DNA of 64,000 nt, from NCBI RefSeq assembly GCF_018812025.1, contig NC_063063.1, positions 7,871,442-7,935,441 on the forward strand, given 5' to 3'. Numbering within the stretch: position 1 is the first letter of the stretch; every line of letters starts with the position of its first letter. The stretch is from Megalobrama amblycephala (Eukaryota > Chordata > Actinopteri > Cypriniformes > Xenocyprididae). The position numbers were made by a program, and so were the translations under genes. Below are positions 36,401 through 46,600 of the stretch, piece after piece. The notes below the pieces were generated by a model, which was not told where the DNA came from, ran no database searches, and worked only from the letters and a program-made list of their open reading frames with translations.

Positions 36401-39400
36401 AGAGAAGGTTGAACCTGCAGAGGATTTGCAGACCCCCAAGCAAAAAGGAGAACCTTTCAGCAATGGAGAAGCGATGGCAGAGGAAGATATCACTGGCTTT
36501 AAAGAACCTGAAGAACCAGAGAATAATTCTACCCTGACAACAGAAAATGATGTGACTGAACCTACTGAGGTAAATATGCACACCATGTCAATACAGTAAA
36601 TACTTCAGTTGATTACAATGGAAGTTTTGTCACACTGCTCACTTAGTGTAGATATGTAAGTGTTATTTTGATAAATGCTTTACTTAAACATTCTGTAATG
36701 TTCAGGTCATTCTTTGTTTTAACTGTAGTCTAGAGTTTGTTTTTTGTTTTTCTTAAATAAAATCAAATATAACATATAATTGATTTTCATATTTAATATT
36801 TAGATACAAGGGCCTGTTGTAGCAGTTGAAAGTGGTTCTGCATTCATGCCAGCTAAAGGTGAGTTAAAATTGGGAAGTGCACATTCTCTATTTTGTTTTT
36901 CTCTGTCCTAAAATTTGGGAAATTAAGTATGTTTTGTTTAATCTTGAACAGGAGGGGCATAACTGTTGACTACTTAGATTGAGCTAAACTCATGCTGTCT
37001 TGACTTATCTTGTAGGTTTTGATGAGGAATGTGACAAAGAAAATGTCTGTCCTGTTGAAACCATGGAGACTGAAGTGGATTCTCAGTGCACCACTGAAGT
37101 CATTGATTCTACGCACAGTGATGTAGAGACTGATGCTGTAATCCCCCAGGAAAAACACCCTGACAAGATTGAAGAGGAGTCTGTTTCAGTTGAAGCTATT
37201 GATGTCTGTTTTTCTGGAACAGATGAGAAATCCGAAGAGCATTCTGAAGAAACTGTGTGTACCTCTGATAATAGCAATGCAACAGTTGAAACTACCCCAA
37301 CTTCATCCACTGCTGAGGAAGATGAGAGTGAGATGATCAAGCCTTCACTTCCCAAAAAAATTCAGCGGGGCATTCGAGGAAAAGCAGCACAGAAATCCAA
37401 AAATGCTAATAATGACAAGGCCAAAGTCCCTGCTGTGTTATCGGTAACTGAAGAGGAAAATTTGAATGGTTCGCTTCCCTCTAGCACACCCAGGGCAAGG
37501 AGAGGCAAGAAACTTCTCGAAGTTCCAGAAGTCGCTGCCAGCCCAGTCAGAAAATCTGCTCGTGGAAGAATTCCCAAGCACCGCTTTGTGGATGAAGAGG
37601 CAAAGAACACTGAGGCTTCCCAAGTTTCTGTAGACTCCATGAAAACTAAAATATCAGAATGCCTTCCTGTAGTTACCAAAACCAGGAGAGGAAGAAAACC
37701 TAAACAAGATGATGAAGCTGCAATTGAGCCCGTTGATGATATAAATGCTGGTGACCCACAGTGTCCTGACGCACCTGCAAATGAAGAGCTGGTCCAAGCC
37801 CCTGTTGTAAAGCCTGGGAGGAGAAAGAAATTGGATAAAACAGCTAGCCATCCTTCAGAAGAACTTGAACAGAAAACACCTGAAATTGTTTGTGAGGAAA
37901 ACGCTGTTGTACCAGAAAGTGTCAAATTGGTGACTTCACTAGTTACGGAGACTGTTTCTGCAACTAGAGCTAGGAGGGGAAGGCCAGCAAAGAAGGAACT
38001 CGTGAAAACTGAGCCAACCCCTACTTTGGAAAGTGAAATTACCAGCACTCATGCTGTTGTAGTGGCTGAGAAGCCTATGACACCTGCAGCAAAGTCAGGG
38101 CGAGGAAGGAAGGCTAAAAAAGAAATTGTCAAAGAGCAACTCTTGGATGATGATGCCATGGTGGTTTCCCAAACCGTGGCAGAGGTGAATGTTGACCATA
38201 AAGATGAACCTGAAGCACCTGTGGTCAAGTCCGGCAGAGGGCGGAAGGCCAAACAGCAGAAACCACAGATGGCTGAAGAGGTTCCACAGATGGCTGAAGA
38301 GGTTCCACAGATGGCTGAAGAGGTTCCACAGATGGCTGAAGAGGTTCCACAGATGGCTGAAGAGGTTGACCATCAACCAGCTGTAGATGCCAGCACACAT
38401 GTACCTGTGACTGAGGAACACACTGAAACAGAGGTGAAATCTGTGAGGGGTAGTAGGAAGACAAAGCAGTCAAAGGTGACTTTTTCAGTTGAGACTGAGG
38501 AGAACATTGTCAACCTTGTTGAACAAGCAGAGACTCCTGTTGTGAAATCTGGTCGAAAAAGGGCTGTTATTGCAAAAGAAACAGCAGAAGTCGAGGCAGA
38601 AGTTTCTGTCAAAAGAGGTCGCCGTGCTGTTGCAGAACCTGCACCACCAGTTGCTGTGGTGTCCAGCCGTGGACGTAAAGCAGTTGCCAAGGTAGAGTTG
38701 GAGGTTACTGAGGATGTAGCTTCATCAGAAGAGCCAGCTAAGCCTGTTAAACACACCAGGCGAACAGCAAAAGCACCTGAATCAAAGAAAGAAGAAAATC
38801 CTATGACACAGGCAGATTCTGAATCAGTTGCTGCTGAGAATGCAGCAATTGTGGCACTGGAGAAGGTGGAAAGAGGAAGCCGTGGCAGAAAACTGAAGGA
38901 TTCAACTAAGGCCATCCCTTCCAAACCAATCAAAGAAATTTCTAAAGATGAGGAAGCTAGTGAAATTAAACCCTCAAAAAATGTGGTCATCTCTAAAAAC
39001 ATTGAAGAGGTTGAACCTTCTACTGATGTAGAAGAACAACAGCTGAAGAAATCTAAAAGGTTAGGCAAAATACCAGCTGAGACGTCCTCCACATCAAATC
39101 AGTCAACTGATTTGCCACCCAGAGGCCGCAGAGGAGCCAAAAAAGAAGAGGAACATCCTGTTGAAGAAGTTCAGATAAAAGTCAAGCCATTAAGGAGAGG
39201 AAAGGCAGTGGGCTCTGCTGCACCTAAATCAGACCCCAGTGATGGTAAGGCATCAACTCCCCTCAAAAGGAAAAGGAATGATGTATTGGAGGTAACTGAC
39301 GAGTCATCAAATAAGGAACCTTTGCCAAAGAAAAGGGGCAGAGTAGCCATCAGCACTAAAGCTGCAACTGAGGTCTCCAGCAAAGAGAAAACACCTGATG

Positions 39401-40511
39401 CTGAACCAGAGAAGGCTGAGGCTACTCCCAAGAAGGCTAGTAATAGAGCTGTAAGAGGACAGAAAAAGACAGCCCAGGAACCAGATCCAGCACCTGCTCA
39501 GGAGTCCGTTTCAGGTAAGCATACTGTAAATGCTGTCCTCAGTGTATTTCAGAGTACAAGACAACTTTACATTTGGGTTTAGTAATACATGGGTGTTAAA
39601 TTAACCTGGTTGTGCAACTTGTGACTATAAAATGTTTTATGTAGGCTGGTGGGTAAGGGTCTTTTTAGATGTAGCCTTATTTTTCAATGAATTCTATTTG
39701 TCACATCAGTACTCAGCCCTATTCGGATGGGACTAGTCTTAATGGAGGACGTTAGAGAAATTTGTGTTTCACAGGCATACTTTGTGATTTTGATCCTGTC
39801 CGAATCTGCCATGTTTCTGTTTTTCTCTCACAACCTCAGTAAAAATTCCAGGGCAAATTACCTACTGTTTTTCAGCAAACCCAACTGTCCTCTGAGAAAT
39901 CTAATCCCCTCCGAATGTTTTTGTTTTGAATACTTTTGTATTATTCTAATGCTTCTCATGTGTTATTTGAGCTACCGTGTACACCCCAATTTTTGGCATG
40001 CTTTGCTTTCATTTAATTTCAAATATGGATGGTTTTCAAACAAACAATACAATTATAACTGAATAAATAAAGCCAAATTGTAGAAATTGCAAAGACTGTC
40101 CATTTTAATTTCAGTGTCCGTAAGATACTTGTCTAGAAGAAGATACTTGTCTCTGCTCACTTATGTGGGTTTATTATAAACAGCTACTTCTTTAAACTCG
40201 AAGTTTATTTAAATTGGGTTTTATTGATATCTTTCATTTAATAATTCATTAATCATATATGTCATACGTGATGCATGCAAGCACAGCAAATGACTTTCTG
40301 TAATGCCCACATCTAGAAAACGCACACTCCCCACCTCTGTAATAAACAAAGATTGTGCTGTATAATTTATTCACCTGTTGAGAGTGAAAAGGTAACACTT
40401 TTATGTATTCGCACAGGGACCACCACTCGAAGAGGAAGAGGTGTGAAAAAAGTAGAGGAAGTGGACATCTCTACTGAGGCAGCTCCCGTCAGGCGAACCA
40501 GGAGGAAGTAA
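30420..40511 (+). CDS. mki67: Ki-67 proliferation antigen, perichromosomal layer protein
   Basis: Exons: 30420-30508, 32177-32258, 32376-32491, 32612-32684, 32769-32838, 32971-33711, 33882-34114, 34203-34734, 34850-34971, 35129-35303, 35394-35516, 35611-36569, 36804-36858, 37016-39514, 40417-40511; 1987 codons. Ki-67 coats mitotic chromosomes and keeps them apart. The N-terminal FHA domain (about 6-100) keeps Gly29-Arg30, Ser44, His47, Asn67 and Asn72-Gly73. Residues 417-440 hold KRVSFGGQLSPELFD..LPPNSPLRRG, the PP1-binding motif shared with Repo-Man. Residues 866-1067 hold 11 short TPK repeats. The long exon 37016-39514 is low-complexity, with about 16 basic RGR or GRK clusters, and the last exon ends RRGRGVKK..RRTRRK, as in the chromatin-binding C-terminus. 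It is far shorter than human Ki-67. An untranslated exon upstream ends at a donor near 30058. Confidence 0.95.
31154..31845. mobile_element. TTAA-bounded inverted-repeat element in mki67 intron
   Basis: It begins TTAAAGGGTTAGTTCACCC and ends with the near-inverse GTGATCTAACCCTTTAA. The core has a TCAGCCATCACTAG end as in the hAT-like core of the 5164 copy. It is non-coding. Confidence 0.8.
33721..33742 (+). repeat. Poly(T) tract just after an mki67 donor site
   Basis: 22 T, starting 10 bases downstream of the exon end at 33711. Confidence 0.85.
33953..34029 (+). other. mki67: PP1-binding (KiR-SLiM) coding segment of mki67
   Basis: It encodes KRKRVSFGGQLSPELFDKR followed by LPPNSPLRRG. RVSF is the RVxF anchor, and the following residues form the extension found in Ki-67 and Repo-Man that selects PP1-gamma for mitotic exit. 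All key positions are kept. Confidence 0.9.
35850..36454 (+). repeat. mki67: Array of 11 TPK units of about 20 residues in Ki-67
   Basis: Units follow the plan (K/Q)TPK, basic stretch, EP.ED, hydrophobic, G(V/I)(K/Q)(R/E)LM. The period is 18-22 residues, about 60 bp, all within exon 35611-36569. The units diverge at the DNA level, so the array is old. The motif corresponds to the EDLAGFKELFQTP core of each 122-residue human Ki-67 repeat. Confidence 0.85.
38266..38370 (+). repeat. mki67: Five 21-bp tandem copies in mki67 coding sequence
   Basis: CAGATGGCTGAAGAGGTTCC(A) is repeated five times in frame, encoding QMAEEVP, the last unit ending VD. The copies are otherwise identical, which points to recent expansion and probable length variation. 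Confidence 0.95.
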
Positions 40512-40807
40512 AGCACTGATCTTACAGAGTGGTCTTAATCTTCAAATCTGTGTAATCTCTGGGAAAAAAAAAGTTTTAGTTTTATATGTCTGTACTATTT
40601 CATTATGACATTTTTCTATAACATGCCCAGTGTAATTTTAGCTTTTATCTTTAGGTAAAACTGTTTGTGTACACTTATCAAATGTTTTAATTCAACAAAA
40701 AGTTAAGACCATTTTCTACATTTAAACATCCCTCAGAAACATTTATCTTCCATATTCCCTTCATGCTTTTATTTTTATTTTTTTTAGAAATGTATTAAAA
40801 GAATAAA
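40512..40807 (+). other. mki67: mki67 3'UTR with polyadenylation signal
   Basis: AATAAA lies at 40802-40807, within a run of A-rich sequence after the stop codon. Confidence 0.6.
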
Positions 40808-41444
40808 ATAAGTGAGGGTACAAAACCAGGCTTAAGCGGTTACAATTTGCGTGTAATGTGGCTTAGTGGTGTGACATGCTTGAAAGTTTTCATTAAAAAG
40901 ATGTTTGTAACCTCATGTTTGATTCTTGTTTGTTTTGTTTTTTTTAAGTAAGGTTTTTCTAATTAAAAAATCAGTTCCGCCTGCAGATGTTTTGTCTATT
41001 CATCTATTCATTGTATGTTAATGTAGGTGTGCCAGAGAACAGCCTTCAGTGCAACCAAAAAAAAAAAGGTCAATGGTGTATATCCAATGTACTACTTTTA
41101 CAACAAGTATATTATGATGGTTTGATGATTGTATAAAATGTTAATAACATGGTCCTTCGATAGAAATACAGTTAGATAATTAGCTAATTGTGTTTTTACA
41201 TGGTACGCCATATACTTGGTGTTATCATGGTTAATGTCCAGATTGATACAGGAAATGTAAAGTGTCATTTCTGAGGTGGCCCAAGCAGTTTGAAAATCTG
41301 ACACTTTAACTTCATTCTTCTCTGGACAGCAGGGCAGCACCACTAGCTTAAATGAGGTCCATATTGACACCTATAAAAACTCAAAGACGTCTATGGAAAA
41401 GAATAGAGGAAGAAAAAAATTAGTGAAATATTCTGTACATTCTG
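40808..41444. other. Intergenic between mki67 and ndc80, nothing recognised
   Basis: No exon, RNA gene or clear terminal repeats are seen here. Confidence 0.45.
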
Positions 41445-42112
41445 TTAAAGGGATAGTTCACCCAAAAATGAAAATCTGATGTTTATCTGCTTACCCCAAG
41501 GGCATCCAAGATGTAGGTGACTTTGATTCTTCAGTAGAACACAAATGATGATTTTTAACTCCAACCGTTGCCGTCTGTCAGTCGTATAATGCATGGCAAT
41601 GGGAACTCCATCTATAAGAGTCAAAAAAACACGCACAGATAAATCCAAATGAAACCCTGCGGCTCATGACGACACACTGATGTCCTAAGACACGGTTTGT
41701 GCGAGAAACCGAACAGTATATCATTTTTTTACCTTGGTTTAAACTACGCCAGAGTGCGTACACACCTCACGCACCGGATGCCGTGCGCAAGGCAGTTGGA
41801 CATAGTGGTGTATTAGAGGTAAAAAAAAATTATATAAATACTGTTCGGTTTCTTGCACAAACCGATCGTTTCATGTCTTAGGACATCAATGTGTCGTCAC
41901 AAGCCGCGGGGTTTAATTTGGATTGGTCTGTGCATGTTTTCTTGACTCTTATAGATTGTGTTCCCATTGACGTGCATTATGCGACTGACTGACTGCAATG
42001 GTTGGAGTTAAAAATCATCATTTGTGTTCTACTGAAGAAAAAGTCACCTACATCTTGGATGCCCTGGGGGTAAGCAGATAAACATCAAATTTTCATTTTT
42101 GGGTGAACTATA
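41445..42112. mobile_element. TTAA-family element with long inverted arms
   Basis: It begins TTAAAGGGATAGTTCACCC, and its right arm ends TTTTTGGGTGAACTATAG. The left-arm segment CATCCAAGATGTAGGTGACTT is mirrored near 42046-42062. The final TTTAA is lost. It is non-coding. Confidence 0.75.
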
Positions 42113-42569
42113 GAATTGTGGTGAATAAATTTCATCACAACTTATTTACTGTTTGGCTCTGCTTTTATTAATCTTGAGTTTTCATCTAAATAAATATGAG
42201 TTTTTTTTATCAGACCACTTAATATAATTTTTATCATTTGATAATAGTGACTTGTGCATTTATGTTGAATATTAAAAGTTTTAGGGCTATTTGTTAATGG
42301 TGGTTTGTGGACACAGTAATTCATTTAGATTTGTATGGTAACAAATTTTTTATTAAAGTGGAAAGTTAAAGACACAGAAGGTCCCAAAGGCATGTAGCTA
42401 CTGATGTTTTTATTGTTTAATTTAATCATTATTATCATTGAGTTATTTAATAATTCAGTAGTGAGGTACTGTAGTGTAAAATTAGTAATATATTATTAAT
42501 TAATAAATCATTTTACAGAACTTAAAGCAGGACAGTGGCCCTCCAGGACTGAGTTTAAAGACCCCTGCC

Positions 42570-42880
42570 TTAAAGGGATAGTTCACCCAAAAAATGGAAA
42601 ATTCTGTCATCTACTCAAACTCAAGTTGTTCCAAACCATTATGAATTTATTTCTTCTGCTGAACAAAAGAAGATATTTTGAAGAATAAACAGTTGATAGA
42701 TAGTGTGGGGGGAAGTACTATGGAAGTCAATGGGATCCATCAACTGTTTGGTTACTGACATTCTTCAAAATAACTTCGTTTGTGTTCAGCAGAAAAAAAG
42801 AAATCCATACAGGTTTAGAACACCTTGAGGGTGAGTAAATGATAACAGAATTTTCATTTTTGGTTAAACTATCCCTTTAA
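42570..42880. mobile_element. Short TTAA-bounded MITE, 311 bp
   Basis: It begins TTAAAGGGATAGTTCACCC and ends GGTTAAACTATCCCTTTAA. It is the same family as the outer element at 44313. It lies directly upstream of the ndc80 promoter. Confidence 0.8.
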
Positions 42881-42977
42881 TGCGCAGCGCATTCTCCGCC
42901 ACACCAGCAGGTGGCAGTACGGCGCACAGCAGCTCAAACAGAGACGTTGACGTCATCAGAGTGATCCGTTGAACAGC

Positions 42978-42996
42978 ATTCGCGGAAATTTTTGAA
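42978..42996 (+). promoter_or_regulatory. ndc80: CDE/CHR-like pair upstream of ndc80
   Basis: CGCGG at 42981-42985 and TTTGAA at 42991-42996 are five bases apart, resembling the mki67 promoter pair. The spacing differs from the classical four bases, so the CDE part is weaker than the CHR part. The context of a mitotic gene supports it. Confidence 0.45.
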
Positions 42997-43638
42997 ATTC
43001 AACCGAAGTATCGACGGAAGAATATACTTGAGCATAGTGAAGTATAAATATATTTTTTCGAGTATACCTAATATATCTGGTATGCTGATATACATATCTG
43101 GAGTATAGTGCTTATTAACTGAGAATCGTCCTCCAGCTGAAGTTTATATCGGAGGTATTGTTCTGTGCATAATTCTCATTTATTACGTTACTAACATATG
43201 TATTTTATTCGTTATTCAGTTAGCGCCATTTAATGTAGTGCAGTTTCGTAAGAAATAGTTTATTTCTCAATACTTTTGGTTCATGTGTTTCGGTGTTTTT
43301 AAAGCGTATGTTCTTCACGTCAAAACAAGCGACACGTTCATATTGATAATATTTAACTAAAGCGTTGCATAGTTGTACGATTCAAAGTACTGAATAAATC
43401 TGCGTACTTTGTTTTTACGCATTCATACTACAGTACAATACCTCTGGTTTATTTACATTACACACCTACTACACCAACGCATTCTTTATTAGTAGTATTT
43501 ACAGTCATTAAAACAGTGCCTGAAAACATTAATCTAATCCAAGCTGTTTTATGCTGGACTTGATCTCTACTTTTACTATGGTAATAACTGCATCTTTTAT
43601 CTGTCCTACATGTGAAGGGTGTGTTTATAAAGGTCAAG

Positions 43639-46600
43639 ATGAGTCGGCGACCCAGCAGCAGATATTCTGAGATGCCCATGCGTGTGACAGACAGCAGGAT
43701 GAGTCTGATCAATGCCACCCCTCAAAAGTACAACCCATCTGTCTCTTCTTTTATATTATATTACTGCAGATGTATCTGAGTACACTTTTAAGTGGTTTTA
43801 TTGGCCAGTTACATGAGTTACTTCAATATATATGATATGATATGTTAACTTGAATTTCATTACAGCAAGGACAATGTCTTTGGCAAGCTGAACATACCTA
43901 AACCTCAGTCTACCACATCTGAGAGACGAACAAGCTTTTTTGGAAAGTGAGTCTGGCAGTGAATCAGTGGTGATAAGCAAATGTTGTTGTAAATTATAAT
44001 TTTGTAACTTGTGATTGTGTATTGTAATCCTTGATCATGCCATACAAAGATTTATTAAACCCCAGTTTTAATTAATCATATACTATAGTACAACAATGTA
44101 TAACAGTGTCCTCACCTTTCTCCACAGAGGCATCGGGGCAGGTGGCCAGAGGAACAGCATGTTTGGGGCATATGGGGGCCCTGAGAAGATGAAGGACCCC
44201 AGACCGCTACATGACAAAGCTTTTGTCCAACAGTGTATCAAACAGCTTTGTGAAGTATGATTAGTTTTGATGTCATCTCTACGTGAAAGGAATAGTAAGC
44301 GTTGATGAAAAGTTGAAGGGATAGTTCACACAAAAAATAATAATTCTGTCATCATTTACTCACGCTCAAGTTGTTCAAAACCTGTATGAGTTTCTTTGTT
44401 CTGTTGAACACAAAAGAAAATATTTTGAAGAATGTTGGTAATCAGACATTTGCTGTAATTTCTTTTTATACTATGGAAATCAATGGAGACCAGCAACTGT
44501 CTGGTTACCAACGTTCTTAAAGGTGCCCTAGAATTAAAAATTGAATTTACCTTGGCATAGTTAAATAACAAGAGTTCAGTACATGGAAATTACATACAGT
44601 GAGTCTCAAACACCGTTGTTTCCTCCTTCTTATATAAATCTCATATATTTAAAAGACCTCCGAAGAACAGGCAAATCTCAACATAACTTCGACTGTTAAG
44701 TAACAGTCGGGATCATTAATATGTATGACCCCAATATTTGCATATACCAGCTCATGTTCAAGGCATTAGACAAGGGCAGGATGTCTGAATCTGTGTACAG
44801 CTGAATCATCAGACTAGGTAAGCAAGCAAGGACAATAGCGAAAAATGGCAGATGGAGCAATAATAACTGACATGATCCATGATGATATGATATTTTTAGT
44901 GATATTTGTAGATTGCCTTTCTAAATGTTTCGTTAGCATGTTGCTAATGTACTGTTAAACGTGGTTAAAGTTACCATCATTTCTTACTGTATTCACGGAG
45001 ACAAGACTGTCGTTATTTTCATTTTTTAAACACTTGCAGTCTGTTCATAAACACAACTAGGGCTGGGCGATATATCGCATGCGATTCTCACGCGCATTTC
45101 GTCAGTAAAGCCGGTTCCCTGATTACCGCTAAATCACCATCACCTGCTTTCAAATGGAGCGGCATTTAATAGACAGAGCCGTAGTTCACTGATAAGCTAC
45201 GCAATATCGCGTTCATTATCGCAGATGAATCGCCTTCGATAATGAACGCGATATTGCGTAGCTCATTCTTTATAAATCTCTCCAACAGTGTGTAATGTTA
45301 GCTTTAGCCACGGAGCACCATCAAACTCATTCAGAATCAAATGTAAACATCCAAATAAATACCATACTTACGTGATTAGACATGCTGCATGACGAACACT
45401 TTGTAAAGATCCATTTTGAGGGTTATATTAGCTGTGTGAACTTTGTTTATGCTGGTTAAGGCAAGCGCAAGCTCCGGGGGCGGGGAGCATGAGAATTTAA
45501 AGGGGCCGCGCAGCTTGAATTGGCGCATATTTAATGATGCCCCAAAATAGGCAGTTAAACTGCTGAAACTTCACAGACACATTCAGGGGACACCTTAGAC
45601 TTATATTACATCTTTTAAAAAGATGTTCTATGGCACCTTTAAAGATATCTTCTTTTGTGTTCAACAGAACAAAGAAACTCATACAGGTTTAGAACAACTT
45701 GAGGGGGGCAGTAAATGATGACAGAATTTAGATTTTTGGGTGAACTCTTTAAGCCATAATGTTAATAAGCACAAAAAATAATTTAGACTCATCCCTCTAT
45801 TTAAAAAAAAGGTTACGTGAATTGGACAAAAAATGTTTTTTTGAAAATGTAAAAGTAAAAATCTGAATCTTGAAATTTTATGAAAGCATTTCTTCGGTTG
45901 GAACTTCTGTTTTTCTTGTAATTGTGACTGTTTTAAGCTATAAAATTTAAAATAAATTTACTTTTAGCATATTTGTCCACACTAAAATCATTTTAACACA
46001 TATTGTTTATGTCTTGTGGCTATGCTTTTGGAGCAGTGAAATTGTTGAAAGAACTTGGTGAAATTATTTTTTGTGGTAAGCAACTTTAGGCCACAAGAGC
46101 TTCAATTGAGCAAATCCTGAAATATTTCTTTAACCATAATTTATAGGTTCTAATAGAGATATTGTAAGCTGTGGGCAAGCCTCCATGTGTCAGATTCCTT
46201 GTGGAAAACAACATTTCATTAGAAGATTCATGGATGTTTTCACCATCCATGGGTTTTCTATAGTGAACATAGATTTTTCTAGTTCTGGTCAGCTTTAAAG
46301 GGTTAGTTCACCCAAACATGAAATTCTGTCAGTAATTACTCACCCTCATGTCGTTCCACATCTGTAAAACCTTCGTTCATCTTCGCAACACAATTTAAGA
46401 TATTTTTGATGAAAACCGAGAGTTTTTTTTATTCTCCATAGAAAACAAAGGAATTACCACTTTCAAAGTCAAGAAAAATACTAAAAACTCAGCATGACTG
46501 CAGTGCTTCAACCTTAATGTTATGAAGCGATGAGAATACTTTTCGTGCGCAAAAACAAAACAAAAATAACGACTTTATTCAACAAATTCATCTCTCCCCT

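Larger units (their letters stand above)
44313..45752. mobile_element. TTAA-family MITE split by a nested element
   Basis: The left half starts AAGGGATAGTTCAC near 44317, and the right half ends GGGTGAACTCTTTAA at 45752. The halves resemble the uninterrupted copy at 42570-42880. Element B (44517-45642) sits between them at a TTAA. It lies in the ndc80 intron before exon 46978. Confidence 0.75.

Noticed and set aside
38266..38370. CRISPR-like direct repeats
   Set aside because: The units abut with no spacers and are in frame within a coding exon; the genome is a vertebrate.
37362..39092. Long - strand open frames (up to 239 codons) opposite the large mki67 exon
   Set aside because: They lack splice context and are shadows of the biased, repetitive coding sequence on the + strand, which fits Ki-67.
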